Shown here in pieces: positions 59,114 through 64,000 of a DNA stretch of 64,000 bases. Numbering within the stretch: the stretch's first letter is position 1; each line of letters opens with the position of its first letter. The stretch comes from Amaranthus tricolor (taxonomy: Eukaryota; Streptophyta; Magnoliopsida; Caryophyllales; Amaranthaceae). The stretch is taken from NCBI RefSeq assembly GCF_026212465.1, contig NC_080048.1, positions 34,682,422 through 34,746,421 on the forward strand, written 5' to 3'. The notes under the pieces were generated by a model. It saw only the letters and a program-made list of their open reading frames with translations, was not told where the DNA came from and searched no databases. A program made the translations under genes and the position numbers.

Positions 59114-61987
59114 CTACAATTGATATTATCAATCACAAGAACAACCTTCCAAAATATCTCCCATTTGAGTCAAATCTCTATTATAGTCTCAATCAAATTC
59201 TTTGTAAGAACTATATAAAGGCATTGATAATTAACCGCAAAATTCTTCTCCAAAAGAGTGCGCACAAGTGAAGCATACTAAATACTACATTAAAGTTGTT
59301 ATTGTAAACACAACAATACCCCTTAGCAAAATAAAAGGCTCAAGAATCTCATTATTTTCAGATTGTTCCAGCACATTAAAGTTCATATTTTTTTCCAACA
59401 ATAGCAGGTTCAATCACAAAATCAAACTTTTTTGTGGATGGGTCAACACCAAACATGGATTGATGTCTTCATAAGAGTAAGCGATGTACAAATTTTTCTG
59501 GGTTTTCCAAAGACCGAAGGGCAATAAACAGGTATTTAGCAAGGTCAAAGGGCATGTAACGATGGGGAATTCGTTGGATTTAGCGGGGACTCTTGAATTT
59601 ATTAACGACCGCGGAGCAAAGAAAGGCTTATTAATAGTAGCATTGAGGGTTTTAAAGTAAAATATTGGAGGAAAGCAAATATTGGAAGCTTTAGTTGTAC
59701 TCTTGTAGGTGTTGTAAATACCATCGTTATGAAGGTAAGGAAGGTGAGAAAGGAGAGAAGGTGGTGAACCGGTGGCTAGGGGAGAAAACAGTTAGAAATC
59801 TACTAAACAGATAAAAGGAAATTTGAGACAGATGGGAAGGACAAATGATAATTATGATAATTACAAGTCAAAACAAATTTGAGATTGAAAGCGCAAGCCT
59901 CAAAGAGGTTTAACAAAGAAAAACAAATGAAAATTATAATGCAAAATGAACACAAGTGTTTATGAGGTATCTTGAATACCTCCCCCTCAAATATAGTTTA
60001 TTATAATGAATTCAACAATTACAAATATAATAAACCTCCCTTATCTTGAGAAAAATCTCTCAAGATCACAAATACTAAAGCAAAGTAAGAACACTCTCAA
60101 GTTTCTAACAATGCAATAGCCCTCTCAACAATATGTGTGTTTGTGGTGTATGTTATTATGAGTGATGAATCCTACTTATAGGCAAAATATTCATCACTCT
60201 TAGTATTCCCTCATAAATCACCATAAACTCACATTTAACAACTCAATTAACATTCTAATTAACTATGACAATAAACATTGCAATAAACAATAGAGTAATG
60301 CACCACATAATTGCATAGTCACTTCATATTCTGACCAAAACAGAATCCAAAGTAGTCTGTTGATCTTCCTGTTGCTTTGATCAAACAACTCTCATCAACC
60401 GTTCCAAACCTTAAACCATCCATATTCGACACATCTTTATCGACCCCCTCTAAAGTACAAGACAAAGCATGTTCGATTAAATGTTCAAAGTTAACGTCGT
60501 TATTTGGATTATTGGCACTTGCTTTAACAGAGATTATTATGAGAAAATGGGTAACATTTGGGATTATCGGAGTATATTTCTCCTATTTCTAGAATATTAC
60601 ATTTTGTACTCACTAATAAGCATATAAACACATTATTGACAAGTAATGAGTTGCTAAATGTGAAAGTTGAAAGATTGAAACTCAGTAGCTGACTACCAAT
60701 TATATAATGAAAATCAAGGAGCACTCCAGTAGCAGAACAGAACAGAGAGGAACCATTAATAACATACCCCTTTAGGTGGCTCTGGGTTTCTGCAGAACTT
60801 TGAACCACCAGGAGCCCATGGAACTGCAAAGGAAAAAGAACCCCTATGAGATTCAAAGTGACCACATTAAATAAAATTTGACACTTGAGATGCAAAGAAC
60901 AATAGTAAATCATTAATCTGCAAGTGGATTAGAGCATAAACATATTACTGAATTGCAAAGTTTCAATTATATCTTCTACAATGAGCTTCAAGAGCTTCAA
61001 TTATAGATCTCCAATGGCGAAACTTCTTGAAAGTCTTGGAAAGTCTTTAAAACATAGGTATACGATTGGTTAGTTATGCCTTACGGCTTAACTAATGCTC
61101 AAGGGCTTTAACGAGACTCATGAATGATATTTTGAAGCCTTTCTTAAGATTCTTAGTTGTTATGCGTTTTGATTATATCCTAGTGTATGGTAGTTCGGAA
61201 GAGAAACAAGTTCATCATTTGTGTGGAGTGTTTTGCTTGCTAAAAATATAATGAAATCTTGTATTAGAAATATAATGAACTGCCTACCACTACGCATTTC
61301 AGAAATAACAGTCACAGCATTGCTTACCGATATAAGGATCAGGGTGCCGCCACTTATTGTACTCCGCTTCACCAGCAGCAATCATTCTGTCAATTGCATC
61401 AAGGTCTAGCTACAACACCATTAAACCCAAAACAACAAAACATTTTTTTAAAAATCAAGAAAAACCAAACATTTAAACAAAACCCATGGAATATAACATT
61501 ATACAGATATACTGAAACTAATGTCACCAATCAACTTATCAGCATCTCCGGTAAATCAATTATTAACAAATACAATGATACAAAAACAGTAAATTTCAGC
61601 TGATTATAATTCTAATCCAAAAAGTAAAAAATGAAGCCAAATTTGCGATCAATCTAATTTACATTTTACAAAAAATCATGAAAAGTGAAATGTACCAAAT
61701 TTTTGTTGGCATCAAACTTTTTCCGAAGGTCATCAGCCTGCAAACAAAAAAAATCAAATAAAAGTAAAATTCACGCCATAAGATAGGATCAAAGAAAGAA
61801 ACGAAAACCCTAAAAATGGGATTGAAAATTAGGGAACAAAATTGAGGAATCAGATTACATATTCGTAAAATATATGACGATGAACAGCCCAATTGAGTGC
61901 ATCTCGGAGTGCTCGACGGTAGAGAATGCGAACTTTCTGCTTCTGAGCTGCTCTTCGAGCCAAATACGACGCCGTTGATAAGCTCAT
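57408..61987 (-). CDS. CIB22: Mitochondrial complex I subunit NDUFB9/B22 (LYR family), five exons
   Basis: Exons 61987-61859, 61737-61696, 61409-61328, 60823-60768 and 57455-57408 join in phase to 118 aa, against about 117 in Arabidopsis CIB22 (At4g34700). The protein is an accessory subunit of NADH:ubiquinone oxidoreductase in the inner mitochondrial membrane. It begins MSLSTASYLARRAAQKQKVR. The LYR tripeptide is at residues 22-24 (ILYRRAL), the feature of the Complex1_LYR superfamily. The conserved blocks NWAVHRHIF, AAGEAEYNKWRHPDPYI, PWAPGGSKFCRNP and the final IEIIYNYG follow. All splice sites are GT-AG. Intron 4 is unusually long (3.3 kb) and contains an A33 tract, an Au-SINE-like piece and an unexplained open frame. 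The start was chosen because it gives the family N-terminus and no upstream in-frame extension is needed. Confidence 0.95.
58895..58957 (+). repeat. Au-SINE-like fragment in CIB22 intron 4
   Basis: CAACCTCTTTGTTTTACAAG, then GGTAAGGATTGGTAAATCCG and ACCCCATTACC: the conserved order of the 3' half of Au-SINE-type repeats, in plus orientation. Only this short block is recognisable. Confidence 0.5.
59079..59111 (+). repeat. A33 homopolymer tract
   Basis: A run of 33 A in CIB22 intron 4. It could be the tail of a retroposed sequence on the plus strand, but nothing recognisable lies upstream. The length is likely variable between individuals. Confidence 0.9.
59414..59791 (-). other. Unexplained 125-codon open frame inside CIB22 intron 4
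   Basis: From a stop just above 59791 to the TGA at 59416-59414 the minus strand is open for 125 sense codons with no ATG near the start. It includes SPLATGSPPSLLSHLPYLHN, then INKPFFAPRSL and PFGLWKTQKNLYIAYSYEDI. The beginning is rich in Ser, Pro and Leu, somewhat like an organelle-targeting segment. I recognise no domain. It could be a relic exon of a retroposed gene, part of a transposon, or chance. Confidence 0.3.
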
Positions 61988-63373
61988 CTTCTATCTCTTC
62001 AATGGCCTTTTACTTTTCTGCGCTCTCTACTAATTTCTAGTGTGGTCTGAACAGCTTGCAACAATGAGGAGAAATGAGAATACAAAACGCAATTCACGGC
62101 GTCGTTTCAGCTATGCTATTTTCTTTTAGGCGTTTCTCAAAGAATATGGAAAATCTAGTCTTGTTAATTGTGAATCAACATGTTACTTCACCACTTAAGA
62201 TTAAGAGTTTAATTTGTTACTAGTAGTTTTTTTTTTTTTTTAATTTTGTTTGTTTGCAAAATTGCAATAAAAAGATTATTATAAAAGTGTTTATTAAATA
62301 ATTGTTGATGGTTGGTTGTTGCTTGTTGCTTGTTGCTTGTTGCTTGTTGCTTGATGTTTGTTGGTTGTTGTCTTTTTATAAAGAAGATTGTTTATCTGGC
62401 AGAAATTGTTGTTGTTTTATTGGCTTTTCAACTAGCTGGATTAATTAGCTCGTCAGAAGATATTTGGTGAAATTAAGCACTGTTCATTGGTGTTTTATTG
62501 AGAAAAATAGGGGTAAATAAATCAAAACTCAATGAACAAATCTAACAAAACTAAATTTCTTTTTATATCTAAAAATCCACTAAAAACAGTCATTATTTTT
62601 TAATTTATCAAATAATAATCTAAAGTCAATCAAATGCTAAAAGCTAAAATCCAACTTAAAAATTGTTTACCAAAATAATAGGATATTTGATAAATAGATG
62701 TTGGATGATGATTTTATTAGTTGACTTATTTGACCAACTTCAAGTATTGTCTTTTTTAAAAAAAATTGCATGTAACATGGCGAGCTTTGGTTTAAATATT
62801 TTATCAGGTCGAACTTTAAATATTGTTTTTTAAATGGGACGACCCATTATATATTTTTATTAGTTGACTTAGTTGACTTAGTTTTCATCCAAACACATTC
62901 TTGTGAGACTGTCTCTAAATGGGACGACCCATTATATATTTTTAAAATATTATAAGTAGGCATGAAGAATAATTTAAGCAGACATTTAAGATATTGAAAG
63001 TAGGCATTTATAATACGGTAAGTAAGCATTAAGGATAATGTAAATAAGTATTAAAAATATGGTAAGTAGACATTAATCTTTAATGGGTTGGGTTTGAGAT
63101 ACGTCTCTCAAGAAACTAGCTAATAAACTTTTACCTATTGATGACCTAAACATCAGGTTGCTTGCTAGCGTGATTGTCAACTTGCCACATGTGCAGCTAA
63201 CTACCAAGTGCGCTCCTACATATACAACCTTGCTACAGCTACAACCAATTTAACTGACATTCATCAAGTGAAATATCTATCGAATGAACATTAAATTCAA
63301 AATTCGTCCTATCAAATACAATACTTAAAATTTGTAGATGAAAAATTTATTTTTAGAAATATTATTATGAGTG
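61988..63373. other. Upstream region of CIB22 and gene-free DNA
   Basis: The first 100 bp upstream of the CIB22 ATG are slightly GC-richer, with no TATA box seen. A heptamer array (TTGCTTG)n is at about 62316-62350. The segment 62820-62945 contains the repeated phrase AAATGGGACGACCCATTATATATTTTTA twice (truncated here in description), suggesting a local duplication. No gene. Confidence 0.4.
62316..62350. repeat. (TTGCTTG)n heptamer array
   Basis: Five near-perfect TTGCTTG units, flanked by degenerate forms such as TTGGTTG and TTGATGT. A simple tandem repeat upstream of the CIB22 gene. Confidence 0.85.
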
Positions 63374-64000
63374 TTAAAAATTAGAGAGAAAAGGAGGAAA
63401 CAAAATGAGTAAAAGTTAGAAGATGGAGATGTTTTTACTCATTGGTGTGGTTTTTTACATTGGTGAACTTCCATATTATAGGTAAGTTCATCTACAATTA
63501 CATTGAATACATTCATATTAGGGTAATTCATTAATTATCTTTCACACTATATTTCAACACTCCCCCTTGAATGCATTCTAATTATGTAAAAAAATATATT
63601 ATTACAATATTTCTATTTAATACTGCCTCGTTAAAAACCTTGTCAGGAAAAACTCAATGGGATAAAAACCTGAACGAAGGGAAAAAGAGTGTAGTGAGTA
63701 TGATTCTCCCCATGAGTTCAACAGATATCTCGTAGATGACACATTCCAATTTTATATACAAGTTGCTCCAATCTCTTTGATGGAAGGAACTTTGTGAACA
63801 GATCTGCAAGATTTTCACTTGATTGAATTTGTTTGACTTTTACTATTTTATACTTCTAGAGTTCATGTGCAAAGAAAAGTTTTGGTGCTATGTGTTTGGT
63901 TTTATCCCCTTTTATGAAGCCTTCACTAACTTGTTCAATACAACCGGTATAATCTTCAAAAATTACAGTTAGAGAATTTATTATCGAGTTTATCCCACAT
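63374..64000 (-). mobile_element. 3' end of a Copia element, cut by the window edge
   Basis: The minus strand from 64000 encodes the end of Copia RNase H and its tail: DKTKHIAPKLFFAHEL, QIQSSENLADLFTKFLPSKR and LEQLVYKIGMCHLRDI, ending with TGA at 63720-63718. One in-frame TAG lies at 63858-63856. A purine tract AAGGGGGAG (63568-63560) precedes an LTR that begins TGTTGAAATA (63559) and probably ends ...TTTTTAACA at about 63374. The rest of the element, including the other LTR, is outside the window. Different family from the 41067 element. Confidence 0.85.

Noticed and set aside
62308..62360. Heptamer array considered as a possible CRISPR or telomeric repeat
   Set aside because: Units are contiguous without spacers and do not match the plant telomere repeat TTTAGGG; it is a simple tandem repeat.

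Overview
This is a window of AT-rich nuclear DNA from a flowering plant. The evidence is plant gene families with many short GT-AG introns, long transposon-filled introns, Stowaway-type MITEs, an Au-SINE-like repeat, and Copia, Gypsy, hAT, Mutator and RTE relics. A recurrent MITE built on GAGACGGTCTCAC motifs makes me lean towards a Caryophyllales-type core eudicot, but that is recollection rather than proof. I see no bacterial-style operons, CRISPR arrays, rRNA genes or convincing functional tRNA genes.

Layout. 1-790: wreck of a Mutator/FAR1-type transposase. 2863-6580 (-): a TATA-binding protein (TBP) gene copy that keeps its introns but is broken by a stop codon, damaged splice sites and a small deletion; its likely old promoter lies near 9210. 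9704-10232: a foldback Mutator-like MITE with 9-bp target duplications. 12937-17603 (+): an apparently intact three-exon 2-oxoglutarate/Fe(II) dioxygenase whose introns hold a 1-kb hAT-like element and several TRIM-type mini-LTR elements. 17600-34500: gene-poor and repeat-rich, with Gypsy, Copia and RTE relics, a Mei2-like RRM fragment, and one candidate small-protein gene with its own TATA box (25457-25648, -). 34569-39982 (-): an intact three-exon BAHD acyltransferase of the benzyl-alcohol O-benzoyltransferase type. 41067-44959: a very young but gag-less and broken Copia element nested inside an older hAT-like element. 48824-55850 (-): a complete 13-exon gene for the chloroplast SDR39U1-type epimerase-family protein (GC1/SulA, chloroplast division). 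57408-61987 (-): a complete five-exon gene for mitochondrial complex I subunit NDUFB9/B22 (CIB22, LYR family). 63374-64000 (-): the 3' end of another Copia element, cut by the window edge.

The four intact genes belong to unrelated pathways (specialised metabolism for the 2OGD and BAHD genes, plastid division, mitochondrial respiration), and nothing suggests they act together. I worked out all exon boundaries by matching conserved protein blocks to GT-AG sites and checking that every reading phase closes. I did not find a clear new biological system. The most unusual items are the recently moved gag-less Copia copy, the decaying TBP duplicate, and a repeat family that combines hAT-like ends and 8-bp target duplications with internal tRNA-like Pol III boxes.
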